Below, in pieces: positions 26,277 through 35,669 of a DNA stretch of 64,000 bases; the stretch's first letter is position 1, and each line of letters opens with the position of its first letter. A program made the translations under genes and the position numbers. Under the pieces are notes generated by a model that worked only from the letters and a program-made list of their open reading frames with translations, made no database searches and was not told the DNA's origin. Origin of the DNA: Hyphomicrobiales bacterium 4NK60-0047b (lineage in GTDB: Bacteria; Pseudomonadota; Alphaproteobacteria; Rhizobiales; HXMU1428-3); contig BAABWY010000002.1 in assembly GCA_040367435.1 (NCBI GenBank), forward strand, positions 310,001-374,000, written 5' to 3'.

Positions 26277-26292
26277 GAAAAAAAGCCCTCAC

Positions 26293-26336
26293 TTGAAAAA
26301 GAGTTTGTAAAATTATTGTTCAAACTCTTTTTTCAA
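26293..26336 (+). terminator. Terminator-like hairpin after the Sel1 gene
   Basis: TTGAAAAAGAGTTTG (26293-26307) pairs with CAAACTCTTTTTTCAA (26321-26336) with a single bulge. Confidence 0.7.
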
Positions 26337-26434
26337 AATCAAACTCCATTACAAGCCCACCATAGAATATTTTACAAGTTCCAAAAAAGGAGTAAGGTCT
26401 CCACCAATAATAAACAATCTTTAAAAGGTGAAAC

Positions 26435-26824
26435 TTGCTCAACTCACTAACCCTTATATTATGCTGTCAACTGGCTGGTGAACTCACCGTAAAAGCCACA
26501 GGCATAACCGCACCAGGCCCCGTCATCGGCATGCTCTTTTTACTGGTCATCTTATTATTAAAAGGGTCCGTTCAAAACGAACTAGAAACAACAGCAAATA
26601 GCCTATTAAACAATCTCTCTCTTTTGTTCGTCCCTGCCGGTGTTGGTTTAATGCTGCACTTTCAACTCATCGGAAAAGAATGGCTTCCAATCACAATTTC
26701 ACTAATCGTCAGCACCATCCTAACCATCGCAATAACCGGACTAATGATGGTTTGGCTAAGCAATGACAACAGCGATGAAACTTTAAGTAAGCAAAACAAT
26801 AAAAATAAAGGCTTAAACGAATGA
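26435..26824 (+). CDS. lrgA: LrgA/CidA-family holin-like protein
   Basis: A 129-residue protein with four membrane helices. LCCQLAGELTVKATGITAPG and PVIGMLFLLVILLLKGSV match the start of the CidA/LrgA family (PF03788), and NNLSLLFVPAGVGLMLHF is its conserved third segment. With LrgB it is implicated in murein hydrolase control or pyruvate/metabolite export. The start is TTG at 26435 with AGG 7 nt upstream. The stop overlaps the lrgB start (ATGA). Confidence 0.88.
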   Translation: MLNSLTLILCCQLAGELTVKATGITAPGPVIGMLFLLVILLLKGSVQNELETTANSLLNNLSLLFVPAGVGLMLHFQLIGKEWLPITISLIVSTILTIAITGLMMVWLSNDNSDETLSKQNNKNKGLNE

Positions 26825-27537
26825 ATGAGTTCGGTGAAATTTGGGTCTACTTGAGAACCAACCCTCTCATGCACCTCACCCTCACATTGGTAGCCTATCA
26901 AATAGGAAACTGGATTTATAAAAAAACAAATCTAAACCCGCTTTTCAATCCAGTGCTAATCGCAATGATCATCATAGTGCCCGTATTGCTAATTTCAAAA
27001 ACAAGTTACGCAGACTATTTTCAAGGTGCTCAGTTTGTACATTTTCTATTAGGCCCAGCTACAGTGGCTCTAGCCATCCCTCTCTACCAGCAATTCGAAA
27101 AAGTGAAACAATCAGCCTTTGCGATTACAGTTAGTATTTTATCCGGCTCCATAACAGCCATGCTGTCAGCCATTTTTATAGGAAAATTGCTAAACAGCTC
27201 AACCACAGCCCTCATATCATTAGCCCCAAAATCAACCACCACACCTGTTGCTATGGGCATCACCGAACAATTGGGTGGCCTGCCATCACTAACAGCCATC
27301 TTAGTAATTTTGACGGGGATACTTGGCGCTATGATTGGGCCGCTTATTTTAAATTTTCTAGGAATAAAAAACAAAAAAGCAAGAGGTCTTGCAATTGGAA
27401 CTGCCAGTCATGGCATAGGAACAGCCAGAGCTTACCAAATCAATAAAACAGCCGGAACATTCGCAGGTCTGGCTATGGGCCTTAACGCCCTTGCCACAGC
27501 ACTACTATTGCCACTTTTATGGCATTGGCTATTTTAA
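26821..27537 (+). CDS. lrgB: LrgB/CidB-family membrane protein
   Basis: A 238-residue protein with about seven helices. It shows the family features FNPVLIAMIIIVPVLL, GPATVALAIPLYQQ, SLAPKSTTTPVAMGI and GTASHGIGTARAYQI (PF04172). It is translationally coupled to lrgA by a 4-bp overlap. Its 3' end overlaps the 3' end of the convergent GGDEF gene by 4 bp, so no terminator lies between them. Confidence 0.92.
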   Translation: MNEFGEIWVYLRTNPLMHLTLTLVAYQIGNWIYKKTNLNPLFNPVLIAMIIIVPVLLISKTSYADYFQGAQFVHFLLGPATVALAIPLYQQFEKVKQSAFAITVSILSGSITAMLSAIFIGKLLNSSTTALISLAPKSTTTPVAMGITEQLGGLPSLTAILVILTGILGAMIGPLILNFLGIKNKKARGLAIGTASHGIGTARAYQINKTAGTFAGLAMGLNALATALLLPLLWHWLF

Positions 27538-28595
27538 ATCGCCAATTCATAGTAATCAGGTTTAGATGCCACCTTAAATTGGTTTCGTCCCTGCTCCTTG
27601 GCTTCATACATCCTCATATCAACAAGCTTAATAAAAGCAGCAACATCTGTATTAGATTTAGGAAAAATAGTAGCAGCTCCAATGCTAACGGTCGTATCCA
27701 AAGCACCAATATCAGTTTTCATCTTTAAATTTTGAACAGCTGACATCAATCGTTCTAAAGCTAAGTATAAATCCCGTTTTTCACATCCAGGCAAAATGAT
27801 CAAAAATTCTTCACCACCCCAGCGACTAACAACATCAAAAGTTCTAAGTGAACCAAGCAAAGTCTCAGAAACTTTTTGCAAAACCTGATCACCAATACAA
27901 TGACCAAAACTATCATTAATCTGCTTAAAGTGATCAATATCAACCATAGCAACAGAAAGAGGTGTTCCGCGTCTAACGGCATAATCCCATTCACGGTCTA
28001 GTAAATTTTGACCACCCGCTCTATTCCATAGACGAGTTAATGGATCAATCAAAGCTGCCCGTTCAGCTTCCTTTAAATCGTGAATGAGAGAAGAGTGTGC
28101 CTCGGTTAAAGCAATATTATTTAACTCAGATTGAACCATGGCAGCCAAATCGCTTAGTAACAAAATTTGATCATCAGTCATCTCTCTTGGCGCTTGGTCA
28201 ATGGCACACAAACTACCAATACGAAAATTATCACCTAACGTTAAAGGACAGCCCGCATAAAACCGAATTTTAGGGTCACTAGTCACCAATGGATTATCAA
28301 AAAATCTCTCATCTTTTAGGGCATCTGGAACAATCAATACCTCTTCTTGAAGAATAGTATGTCCACAAAAAGATACTTTTCTTGATGTCTCAGAAACATC
28401 TAAACCTTGAATAGATTTGAACCACTGCCGCTCACTATCAATCAATGAAATCGCAGCAATAGGAACATCAAGTGCCTGACAAACAATCCGTGTTATTCTC
28501 TCAAAACGTTCCTCAATCGGCGTATCTAACAGATGTAATTTTTTTAAAAACTTGAGACGCTTTTCTTCATCAATCGTATTATCTGGCTCAATCAT
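27534..28595 (-). CDS. GAF-GGDEF diguanylate cyclase
   Basis: A 353-residue cytosolic protein. The GAF domain covers about residues 20-160 (IVCQALDVPIAAISLID and FCGHTILQEEVLIVPDAL). A short coiled linker leads to the GGDEF domain (from about 185). The active-site loop is RWGGEEFLI with the inhibitory RxxD site (RTFD) five residues before it, so it should make cyclic di-GMP and be product-inhibited. I use the ATG at 28595; the frame opens slightly earlier with a TTG. Convergent with lrgB. Confidence 0.93.
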   Translation of the reverse strand: MIEPDNTIDEEKRLKFLKKLHLLDTPIEERFERITRIVCQALDVPIAAISLIDSERQWFKSIQGLDVSETSRKVSFCGHTILQEEVLIVPDALKDERFFDNPLVTSDPKIRFYAGCPLTLGDNFRIGSLCAIDQAPREMTDDQILLLSDLAAMVQSELNNIALTEAHSSLIHDLKEAERAALIDPLTRLWNRAGGQNLLDREWDYAVRRGTPLSVAMVDIDHFKQINDSFGHCIGDQVLQKVSETLLGSLRTFDVVSRWGGEEFLIILPGCEKRDLYLALERLMSAVQNLKMKTDIGALDTTVSIGAATIFPKSNTDVAAFIKLVDMRMYEAKEQGRNQFKVASKPDYYELAI

Positions 28596-28687
28596 TAAAT
28601 ATCCCAAAATTCACTTAGAGCAATAAAATAACTTGCTAAATCAGTTAGATATAAAATTAAAATTCTTAAATATAGTCAATCCTCAGT

Positions 28688-29137
28688 CTACGCATTTTTT
28701 CTGAAAAGATCAAAATTAAGAAAAGCAGCTACACTAACCCAAAGCAAATAAGGAATAAAAAGATAAGAAGCGACAGGAACGAGTTGGTAGGAGAAAATAA
28801 TAAATAACAAAATAACGAGCCATAAAATTAAAATGTCAATCAACCCAAGAAACATTTTCTTACGGGCAAAAAATATAAAAGACCAAGCCATGTTTAAAAT
28901 CAGCTGTAATACCCAGAGAAAAAGAAGAAATCCAGCGCCGTGTTCTTCCCAAACAAACCAGCCAGCAAAAGCAATAAAAATATAAAGAACACTCCAAACC
29001 ACGGGAAACATCCAGTTAGGTGGTGTCCAACTTGACTTATTTAAAGAGGCATACCACTCACCAGGTTTAAATAAACTACCGGTTGATGCAGCAGCCAAGA
29101 CAAGCAACACAAAAATGAAAAGAGAAAGATAAGCCAT
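28688..29137 (-). CDS. tspO: TspO/MBR-family membrane protein
   Basis: A 149-residue protein with five helices. The conserved SSWTPPNWMFPVVWSVLYI near residue 40 and the WSFIFFARKKMFLGL and LVPYLLW-like regions (here YLFIPYLLWVSVAAFLN) are diagnostic of TspO. These proteins bind porphyrins or cholesterol; in Rhodobacter TspO regulates tetrapyrrole-dependent genes. The start is the ATG at 29137. Confidence 0.9.
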   Translation of the reverse strand: MAYLSLFIFVLLVLAAASTGSLFKPGEWYASLNKSSWTPPNWMFPVVWSVLYIFIAFAGWFVWEEHGAGFLLFLWVLQLILNMAWSFIFFARKKMFLGLIDILILWLVILLFIIFSYQLVPVASYLFIPYLLWVSVAAFLNFDLFRKNA

Positions 29138-29233
29138 AATCAAATTTCCCGCCCAAAAAAATCACTAAACACGAGCATTCCACCTTAAAGTGAGCACCGG
29201 TTTTAGGATAAAAGGAATGGTTCAACAAAAAAT

Positions 29234-29274
29234 TAGAGCATTTCTTTGAATTCATCAAAAAGAGGAATGCTCTA
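29234..29274. repeat. AGAGCAT-type inverted repeat (copy 2)
   Basis: TAGAGCATTTC (29234-29244) and GGAATGCTCTA (29264-29274) pair, with one G-T, around a second small dyad (TTTGAATTCATCAAA). Same family as 8016-8058 and 50269-50311. Confidence 0.8.
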
Positions 29275-29315
29275 GAAAATATAGCTTACAGGATTTTTTA
29301 AAGATGTCGAAATCA

Positions 29316-30374
29316 TCATCCATTTAAAAATTTATCTGTGAGGCCAGCAAAAATAAACATGGTAACAAGCGAGACCAACGCTGTGAGAGATAAAACCGAA
29401 ACACCCGAGAGCCCAGCCCCGACACTACAACCAACGGCCAGCACCCCACCAAATCCCATTAAAGTCGCCCCAATTAAATAACGCACAAATCCGCTTTCTT
29501 TCGTAAAGAAAGCAAACTTAAACTCTTGAGCAATCAATGAAGCCAATAATGATCCGATAAAAACGCCACCTATCATTCCAATTTCAAAACCAGGCTTAAA
29601 AGGAATGAAAGCAAATAAGCTATTTAAAGCTTCAACCGATGGACCAATAAAACTAACAGATTCAATACGAACAATATCAAAAGAAACAGACGCATGTAGT
29701 CCGGTTAAAACCCAACCTAAAATAACAGCCAATCCAACACCAAAAGCTGTCACAAATTGCCATATGCTAAGGCGAGCTTTCACTCCAAGATAAAACGCAA
29801 AGCAAAGCAAAATCAGCCCAAAAGCTAGACCAGACCCCTCAGGCAAATAAAGAGACATATCTCGAACTGAAGGTGAGATGGAAAACAATCCTACAATAAA
29901 TGAACGAGAAGGTGCCAAAAACCCACGAATGGTTTGCTCAGCCGCAATCGCGATGAGAAACCAACTTAGCAAAGCACGAAAGTTACCTGTTGCTGATAAA
30001 ATCAACAATCGGCTCGCACAACCACGGGCCAAAATCATTCCAATACCAAAAATCGCTCCCCCAATAAGAGCACCAGATAAAGAACCAGAAGCATTCAAAT
30101 ACCCAATTTTTGAAATATCTATTGATTGATTAAAAAGCTGAAGTTGAGTGAGAAAAAATGCAAATGAAAAAGCTAAAAGCCAAATTGGAACCATACGTCC
30201 CTTTTGATTACGCCAAAATTCAACAACCGCAGATCGCAAACAAAAACGACTTTGTTGAGCAAAAACACCAAACAAAGAACCAACAAACAAGCCAATATAA
30301 AAAGAAGAATAATCAGCTCCTAAAAATTCTGTCCAAGCTTCAAATTCACTAATCATCAAACGATCCAAACCCAT
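29316..30374 (-). CDS. YeeE/YedE-family sulphur transporter
   Basis: A 352-residue membrane protein with nine or ten helices. The pseudo-repeated signature is visible as FGIGMILARGCASRLLI near residue 110 and MGFGGVLAVGCSVGAGLSG near 315. Each has the cysteine that, in the thiosulphate transporter TsuA, takes part in thiosulphate relay. QQSRFCLRSAVVEF near residue 40 is the third conserved cysteine region. No TusA/SirA-like partner is adjacent, so the exact substrate is open. Confidence 0.9.
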   Translation of the reverse strand: MGLDRLMISEFEAWTEFLGADYSSFYIGLFVGSLFGVFAQQSRFCLRSAVVEFWRNQKGRMVPIWLLAFSFAFFLTQLQLFNQSIDISKIGYLNASGSLSGALIGGAIFGIGMILARGCASRLLILSATGNFRALLSWFLIAIAAEQTIRGFLAPSRSFIVGLFSISPSVRDMSLYLPEGSGLAFGLILLCFAFYLGVKARLSIWQFVTAFGVGLAVILGWVLTGLHASVSFDIVRIESVSFIGPSVEALNSLFAFIPFKPGFEIGMIGGVFIGSLLASLIAQEFKFAFFTKESGFVRYLIGATLMGFGGVLAVGCSVGAGLSGVSVLSLTALVSLVTMFIFAGLTDKFLNG

Positions 30375-30410
30375 AAAAATAATATAAAATGCTTCTGAAA
30401 TATCTTACCC

Positions 30411-30528
30411 AAGAAGGGAGTGCTCTACTTCAGAGCACGCACATGGCGCTGCCAAGCGCCCGGCGCAAGCGCCGCACCGTCGGAGGGCTTTTCGCGCCTA
30501 ACGCGAAAAAATTGCCCGTGAGACAAAA
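30411..30528 (+). repeat. LSR copy A (full length)
   Basis: Hairpin 1 GTGCTCT/AGAGCAC, hairpin 2 GGCGCT/AGCGCC, hairpin 3 CGGCGC/GCGCCG with a two-base loop, and hairpin 4 TTTTCGCG/CGCGAAAA. A closing stem GGGC/GCCC follows, then the 3' end GTGAGA. It is the most divergent full copy, and yet every stem remains paired. It lies between rho and the yeeE gene, antisense to both. Confidence 0.85.
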
Positions 30529-30661
30529 TAAAGCATAACTTAAAATTCAAAAAAAATGATATGCCCTAAAGAAAAAAGGGAAATTAAATAGTTATGAGAG
30601 ATTAGTCAAATATTCAATATTCTCTAAGTAAAATAGATGGAGAGTAAAAAAAGATAAAAAA

Positions 30662-30688
30662 AACGCCCGGAAGATTATTCCAGGCGTT
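30662..30688 (-). terminator. Intrinsic terminator of rho
   Basis: Read on the minus strand, AACGCC and GGCGTT, plus an inner GGAA/TTCC, form a hairpin followed by a long T run (the A-rich stretch at 30646-30663). It ends the rho transcript about 35 bp after the stop codon. Confidence 0.88.
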
Positions 30689-30717
30689 ATTCATTTAAAA
30701 AAAATAATAATAATGCT

Positions 30718-31980
30718 CTAAGCGTTCATACTATCAAAGAAATCATCATTGCCTTTAGTTCCCTTTAATTTATCAATCAGGAACTCAATACCATCCATTG
30801 GTCCCATAGGGTTTAAGATCCGGCGTAAGACATACATCTTCTTCAATTGCTCATCAGGTACAAGCAATTCTTCTTTCCGTGTACCAGACTTAGCAATATC
30901 AATCGCAGGGAACACCCGCTTATCAGCAACCTTACGATCAAGAATAACCTCAGAGTTACCAGTACCCTTAAATTCTTCAAAGATAACTTCATCCATACGG
31001 CTACCCGTATCAATAAGAGCTGTTGCAATAATAGTAAGAGATCCACCCTCTTCAATATTCCGAGCTGCACCAAAGAAGCGTTTCGGTCGTTGCAAAGCAT
31101 TTGAATCAACACCGCCTGTTAGAACCTTGCCAGAAGAAGGAACAACTGTGTTATAAGCTCTGCCAAGCCGCGTAATCGAATCAAGTAAAATCACAACATC
31201 ACGCTTATGCTCAACAAGACGTTTAGCTTTTTCAATCACCATCTCAGAAACCTGAACGTGACGCGATGGCGGCTCATCAAAGGTAGAAGAAACAACTTCA
31301 CCTTGCACAGAGCGCTGCATATCCGTCACTTCCTCAGGACGTTCATCAATAAGAAGCACAATCACATAACATTCAGGATGGTTCGTTGTAATTGAATGAG
31401 CAATATTTTGTAGAAGAACTGTTTTACCAGTACGAGGCGGCGCCACAATCAAAGCCCGTTGGCCTTTACCCATTGGTGAGACAATGTCGATCACGCGAGC
31501 AGACATATCTTCTGTTGGTTCTTCAATTTCCATCTTAAGCCACTCATCAGGATAGAGCGGTGTTAAATTATCAAAATGGATTTTATGTTTGCCTTTATCC
31601 GGCTCTTCAAAATTAATGAGGTTAACTTTTAAAAGAGCGAAATAACGCTCACCTTCTTTAGGACTACGAATTTGTCCTTCAATCGTATCACCTGTTCGCA
31701 AACCAAAACGACGTATTTGACTAGGGCTGACATAAATATCATCTGGCCCAGGTAAATAATTAGCATCAGGCGATCTTAAAAAACCAAAACCATCTTGCAA
31801 AATCTCAACAACACCAGTGCCAATAATTTCAATATTATTGGAAGCAAGTTGTTTTAAAATAGCAAACATCAATTCCTGTTTGCGCATAGAACTGGCATTC
31901 TCAACTTCAACTTCTTCAGCGAAGGTTAAAAGTTCAGTAGGTGTTTTGACTTTAAGGTCCTGGAGTTTCATTTGATCCAT
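30718..31980 (-). CDS. rho: Transcription termination factor Rho
   Basis: A 420-residue RNA-dependent ATPase that terminates transcription. The N-terminal Rho domain starts [18 protein letters not shown], the cold-shock-like RNA-binding domain holds [20 protein letters not shown], and the ATPase has the P-loop [15 protein letters not shown] near residue 178 followed by [24 protein letters not shown] and [20 protein letters not shown] are strongly conserved. I use the ATG at 31980, 8 nt after GGAG; the frame upstream encodes hydrophobic residues foreign to Rho. It is followed by its own terminator. Confidence 0.96.
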   Translation of the reverse strand: MDQMKLQDLKVKTPTELLTFAEEVEVENASSMRKQELMFAILKQLASNNIEIIGTGVVEILQDGFGFLRSPDANYLPGPDDIYVSPSQIRRFGLRTGDTIEGQIRSPKEGERYFALLKVNLINFEEPDKGKHKIHFDNLTPLYPDEWLKMEIEEPTEDMSARVIDIVSPMGKGQRALIVAPPRTGKTVLLQNIAHSITTNHPECYVIVLLIDERPEEVTDMQRSVQGEVVSSTFDEPPSRHVQVSEMVIEKAKRLVEHKRDVVILLDSITRLGRAYNTVVPSSGKVLTGGVDSNALQRPKRFFGAARNIEEGGSLTIIATALIDTGSRMDEVIFEEFKGTGNSEVILDRKVADKRVFPAIDIAKSGTRKEELLVPDEQLKKMYVLRRILNPMGPMDGIEFLIDKLKGTKGNDDFFDSMNA

Positions 31981-32222
31981 GGAAAGGACTCCAAAAAGGA
32001 TGAGAGTGATTAAGGTGAGGATGCTTAAGTAGTGGTAAAGTGCTAAAACTGAATATAAAATCAGATAAAAACACAACGCCAATAATTAGGTCTACTTACA
32101 CATATTTAATGAGAGTTACGATAAGATCATTAATTTTTAGTTGACATGACCTTAACAAAATATACGCCTCTAGAAAAGGGGCCATTCGAGCTAAAAAGTG
32201 ATTAATCCAGGCTAATTAACCA

Positions 32223-32660
32223 TTAAAACGGTTTAAAAATCACCAAAATCACAATAATGATCATCAAGACAGTCGGCACTTCATTGATGATTCGAAAAAA
32301 TTTATCTGTTCGATCAGAACGATCTTCAGCAAACTCTCGTCGATATTTAGCCAACATCATATGAGCGATGGTAAGAAACACAACCAGAAGCAATTTTACA
32401 TGAAACCACGGTTCACTTAAAAACCCTTGCAAATATCCAGTGAGTAATCCTGCCACCCAACTAACAATCATAGCCGGATTCATAATAAACCGAAGCAACC
32501 GATATTCCATCACTTTAAGAGTTTCAGAAAGCTCAGAACTTCTCTTCGTCCCAGAGTGATAAACATAAAGACGAGGAAGATATAAAAGCCCAGCCATCCA
32601 TGAAATCACTGCAATGATATGAACAACTTTGGTTAAATCTGCCCAAAAAGAAAGATCCAT
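32223..32660 (-). CDS. hemJ: Protoporphyrinogen IX oxidase HemJ
   Basis: A 145-residue membrane protein with four helices. LTKVVHIIAVISWMAGLLYL near the N-terminus holds the haem-ligating histidine of HemJ. LPRLYVYHSG, RLLRFIMNPAMIVSWVAGLL and WFHVKLLLVV also match (UPF0093/HemJ). It oxidises protoporphyrinogen to protoporphyrin in bacteria without HemG or HemY. It sits between hemE and rho, the usual alphaproteobacterial site, 33 bp after hemE, so hemE-hemJ are likely one operon. Confidence 0.93.
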   Translation of the reverse strand: MDLSFWADLTKVVHIIAVISWMAGLLYLPRLYVYHSGTKRSSELSETLKVMEYRLLRFIMNPAMIVSWVAGLLTGYLQGFLSEPWFHVKLLLVVFLTIAHMMLAKYRREFAEDRSDRTDKFFRIINEVPTVLMIIIVILVIFKPF

Positions 32661-32693
32661 AATCAACTCTCAAAAATGATAAAAAACTAAAAC

Positions 32694-33731
32694 TTATCTG
32701 CGAACTAATTTAATAAACTGCTCTACATGTTCAAGCGGCGTAAATTGCTGAATACCATGTCCTAAATTTACAATAAACGGTCCACCAGTCCAAGCTTCAA
32801 AAACCATATCCACCTGTCGTTTTAAAGCATCTCCTCCGGCCATTAAAGCCAAACTGTCAACATTACCTTGAACAGTTACCTTAGATTGTAAATGATCCCG
32901 CGCCCATTTTGGATCAATAGTTTCATCTATGCTGACACCTTGAACATCAATAGCTTCAATATAACGACTATAAAGAGGCCCAGCGCCACGAGGAAATCCG
33001 ATAATTGGAATATGAGGATATTTAGCACGAAGAGCATCAACAATCCGAACAGTTGGCGCAATCACCCAGCGCTCAAATTGATCGACGGGTAAACTTCCAG
33101 CCCAACTATCAAACAATTGCAAAGCTTCAGCCCCAGCTTCAACCTGACGAGACAAATAATCAATGGAAGCTTCAACCAATATATCCATTAAAGCCTGAAA
33201 AAATTCAGGGTCTGAATAAGCAACCGATCTAGCCGGTGCTTGATTAACTGTTCCCTGCCCAGCAACGATATAAGTTGCCACAGTCCAGGGAGAACCGCAA
33301 AATCCGATTAATGCCGTCTCATTTGGTAAACCAGCTCTAATCAATTTAACAGTTTCAGCAATTGAATTAAATTTTTCATCAACCTTTGAAAGATCTAACT
33401 GTTTTAACTCTTCCAAATTTGTAATCGGATTTAATCTAGGACCTTCCCCTGTTTCAAATCTTACATCTTGTCCAAGAGCGTCAGGAACAACTAGAATATC
33501 TGCAAACAAAATAGATGCATCAAACCCGAACCGTCTTATCGGTTGTAATGTGACCTCACAAGCTAGCTCTGGATTATAGCAAAGTTTTAAAAAACTACCT
33601 GCTTGTTCCCTCACCTTGCGATATTCATCCAAATATCGTCCAGCTTGTCTCATCATCCAAAGAGGAGGCTCATTTAAAACTTCACCTTGGAGAGCTTTTA
33701 GAAAAATTTTATCTTCAATTTTTGTCATCAT
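32694..33731 (-). CDS. hemE: Uroporphyrinogen decarboxylase
   Basis: It removes four carboxylates from uroporphyrinogen III to give coproporphyrinogen III. PPLWMMRQAGRYLDEYRKVR near residue 20 is the substrate-binding signature. GFCGSPWTVATYI and IGFPRGAGPLY are the other conserved parts. At 345 aa it is full length. It is the first gene left of the probable origin, transcribed away from it, as in Caulobacter. Confidence 0.96.
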   Translation of the reverse strand: MMTKIEDKIFLKALQGEVLNEPPLWMMRQAGRYLDEYRKVREQAGSFLKLCYNPELACEVTLQPIRRFGFDASILFADILVVPDALGQDVRFETGEGPRLNPITNLEELKQLDLSKVDEKFNSIAETVKLIRAGLPNETALIGFCGSPWTVATYIVAGQGTVNQAPARSVAYSDPEFFQALMDILVEASIDYLSRQVEAGAEALQLFDSWAGSLPVDQFERWVIAPTVRIVDALRAKYPHIPIIGFPRGAGPLYSRYIEAIDVQGVSIDETIDPKWARDHLQSKVTVQGNVDSLALMAGGDALKRQVDMVFEAWTGGPFIVNLGHGIQQFTPLEHVEQFIKLVRR

Positions 33732-34195
33732 TACAATTCTTTTGGTTTCGCTAGCCTTCTTATCCGATGAGCTGAGCGACTTTTCAATATAAAAATAAAA
33801 GAATCTTTTTTAAAAACAGTAGTAGTTTTTATTATGCAGTGGATTGTGAATATTAAAAATAATTGAACTCTTTTTCACAAATTATCCAAGCTACAAAGTT
33901 TTTAAAATTAAAATTTTTTGAAAAAGAGTTAAAAGAAAACTCAGAAAAGAAATTAGTTTAGTGGATTCAATATAATTAGATCACAAAATAAAAGTGAATG
34001 ATATGTGGCAAATAATGTGCAAAACTATGAGGATAAATTCGTCACAAAAATAATAAATAACAAGTAGTGCAAAACTCATAAAAATTTAATTCACAAGCGA
34101 TACTTTGTGGGTAACTTTTTGGATTATTGTTAATTTTGTGGGAATAAAATAAACACCCCCAATCAGTGTGGGGATAACATAAGACTTATCAACAT
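33732..34195. other. Probable chromosomal replication origin (oriC)
   Basis: A 464-bp, very AT-rich gap between hemE and ppsR, the pair that flanks the Caulobacter origin (hemE-RP001). DnaA-box-like 9-mers against TTATCCACA are: TTTTTCACA (33871), TTATCCAAG (33882), TGTGGCAAA (34004, reverse), TGAGGATAA (34028, reverse, 8/9), TGTGGGTAA (34106, reverse, 8/9) and TTATCAACA (34186, 8/9). Gene direction changes from mostly minus to mostly plus across this gap. Inferred, but from three independent signs. Confidence 0.82.
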
Positions 34196-35020
34196 ATGTT
34201 AACAGGTAATCCAAAATTCTTTCATTTGCATCTCGTTTCAGACGCAACAGGTGAAACATTAACGGCAATGTCAAAAGCCGTCACAGTTCAATATCCTGGT
34301 ATAAGAGCAATAGAGCATATTCATCCCCTTGTCAGAACCAAAAGACAACTAAATAGAGTTTGCCAAATCATTGAGGCACAACCAGGTATTGTCTTGCATA
34401 CAATTATAAATACAGAATTATCAGCTGAACTAGATAAACTTTGTAGCGAACTTAATATCCCAAGTATCGCAATTTTAAATCCAATCTTACAAGTTTTCGG
34501 CTCCTACTTAGGAGCTCCCTCGCAGCCAACAGTTGGTGGTCAACATAATCTAGATGCTGAGTATTTTAGCCGTATTGATGCATTAAACTTCACCCTGATG
34601 CATGATGATGGTCAATTACCTGAAAATTTAGATGATGCTGACCTTTTACTCATTGGTATTAGCCGTACATCAAAAACTCCAACAAGCATTTACCTAGCAA
34701 ATAAGGGGTTTAAAACGACAAATTTACCACTTGTCCCATCACTCCCTTTGCCAGAAATTTTAGAAAAACCAACAACGGCATTTATCGTTGGACTGATTGC
34801 AAGTGCTGATAGAATAGCCCAGGTGAGGCAAAACAGAGTTATAGAAATGGGTGATAGTGATTTAAGTGACTATGTTGATAGAGATACAATTGCTCAGGAA
34901 ATTACATTTACCCGCCGTTTATGTAGCCGTCATGGCTGGCCAATTATTGATGTCACTCGTAGGTCAATTGAAGAAACAGCCGCTGCGGTCATTAAATTAT
35001 ACAGTGATAATAAGCGATAG
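34196..35020 (+). CDS. ppsR: Pyruvate, phosphate dikinase / PEP synthase regulatory protein
   Basis: A 274-residue bifunctional kinase-phosphorylase of the DUF299 (PDRP) family, which uses ADP to phosphorylate, and Pi to reactivate, its target dikinase. The N-terminus FHLHLVSDATGETL and the P-loop GISRTSKTPTSIYLANKGFK near residue 158 are diagnostic. The gene is the RP001 homologue that marks the origin in alphaproteobacteria. Its start codon directly follows the last DnaA-like box. Confidence 0.93.
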   Translation: MLTGNPKFFHLHLVSDATGETLTAMSKAVTVQYPGIRAIEHIHPLVRTKRQLNRVCQIIEAQPGIVLHTIINTELSAELDKLCSELNIPSIAILNPILQVFGSYLGAPSQPTVGGQHNLDAEYFSRIDALNFTLMHDDGQLPENLDDADLLLIGISRTSKTPTSIYLANKGFKTTNLPLVPSLPLPEILEKPTTAFIVGLIASADRIAQVRQNRVIEMGDSDLSDYVDRDTIAQEITFTRRLCSRHGWPIIDVTRRSIEETAAAVIKLYSDNKR

Positions 35021-35060
35021 AATTCAAAATTAAGATATAAAAATGAAGTGAGTAAATCTT

Positions 35061-35669
35061 ATGTTTGAACAAAAGACAAAAATCATTTTAGCTTCAAATA
35101 GTAAAATACGGGCAGAATTGCTTGAAAATACCGGCCTTTCATTTGAAATTCAGCCAGCAAATGTTGATGAAGCTGCTATACGAGAAATTTTTAAAACAGA
35201 AGAAATGGACCCTGCTGATGTAGCTGAAGTTTTAGCTGAAACCAAGGCAACAGAAATTTCAAAACAAAATCCAGATGCTTTAATTATTGGGTGCGATCAA
35301 ATCCTGGCGCTGGGTGATGAAATTTTCGAAAAACCAAAAAATAGAGATGATGCTCAAAGCACACTTTTTAAATTAAGAGGAAAAACTCATACGCTTATTT
35401 CAGCAGTTGTTCTGGTCAAGAATAATGAAGTCATCTGGCGCTATAGTGAGAATGCAAATTTAAAAATGCATGAATTTTCTCCTGAATTTTTAGGTCAATA
35501 TATGGCCCTTTGTGGTGATAAAATTCTCTCATCCGTCGGTGCTTACCAACTCGAAAGTTTCGGCATCCATTTGTTTGAAGAAATAAAAGGTGATTATTTT
35601 ACTGTCCTCGGATTTCCAATCCTCGCCCTGTTAAAATTCCTACGCTCCAAAGGCTATACTAAATCATGA
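35061..35669 (+). CDS. maf: Maf-like nucleotide pyrophosphatase
   Basis: A 202-residue house-cleaning enzyme that hydrolyses non-canonical or modified nucleoside triphosphates. ILASNSKIRAELLENTGL at the N-terminus and IIGCDQILALGDEIFEKPKN near residue 73 are the family signatures (SxSxxR is here SNSKIR). The stop overlaps the start of aroE by 4 bp, in the usual ppsR-maf-aroE-coaE-dnaQ run. Confidence 0.93.
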   Translation: MFEQKTKIILASNSKIRAELLENTGLSFEIQPANVDEAAIREIFKTEEMDPADVAEVLAETKATEISKQNPDALIIGCDQILALGDEIFEKPKNRDDAQSTLFKLRGKTHTLISAVVLVKNNEVIWRYSENANLKMHEFSPEFLGQYMALCGDKILSSVGAYQLESFGIHLFEEIKGDYFTVLGFPILALLKFLRSKGYTKS

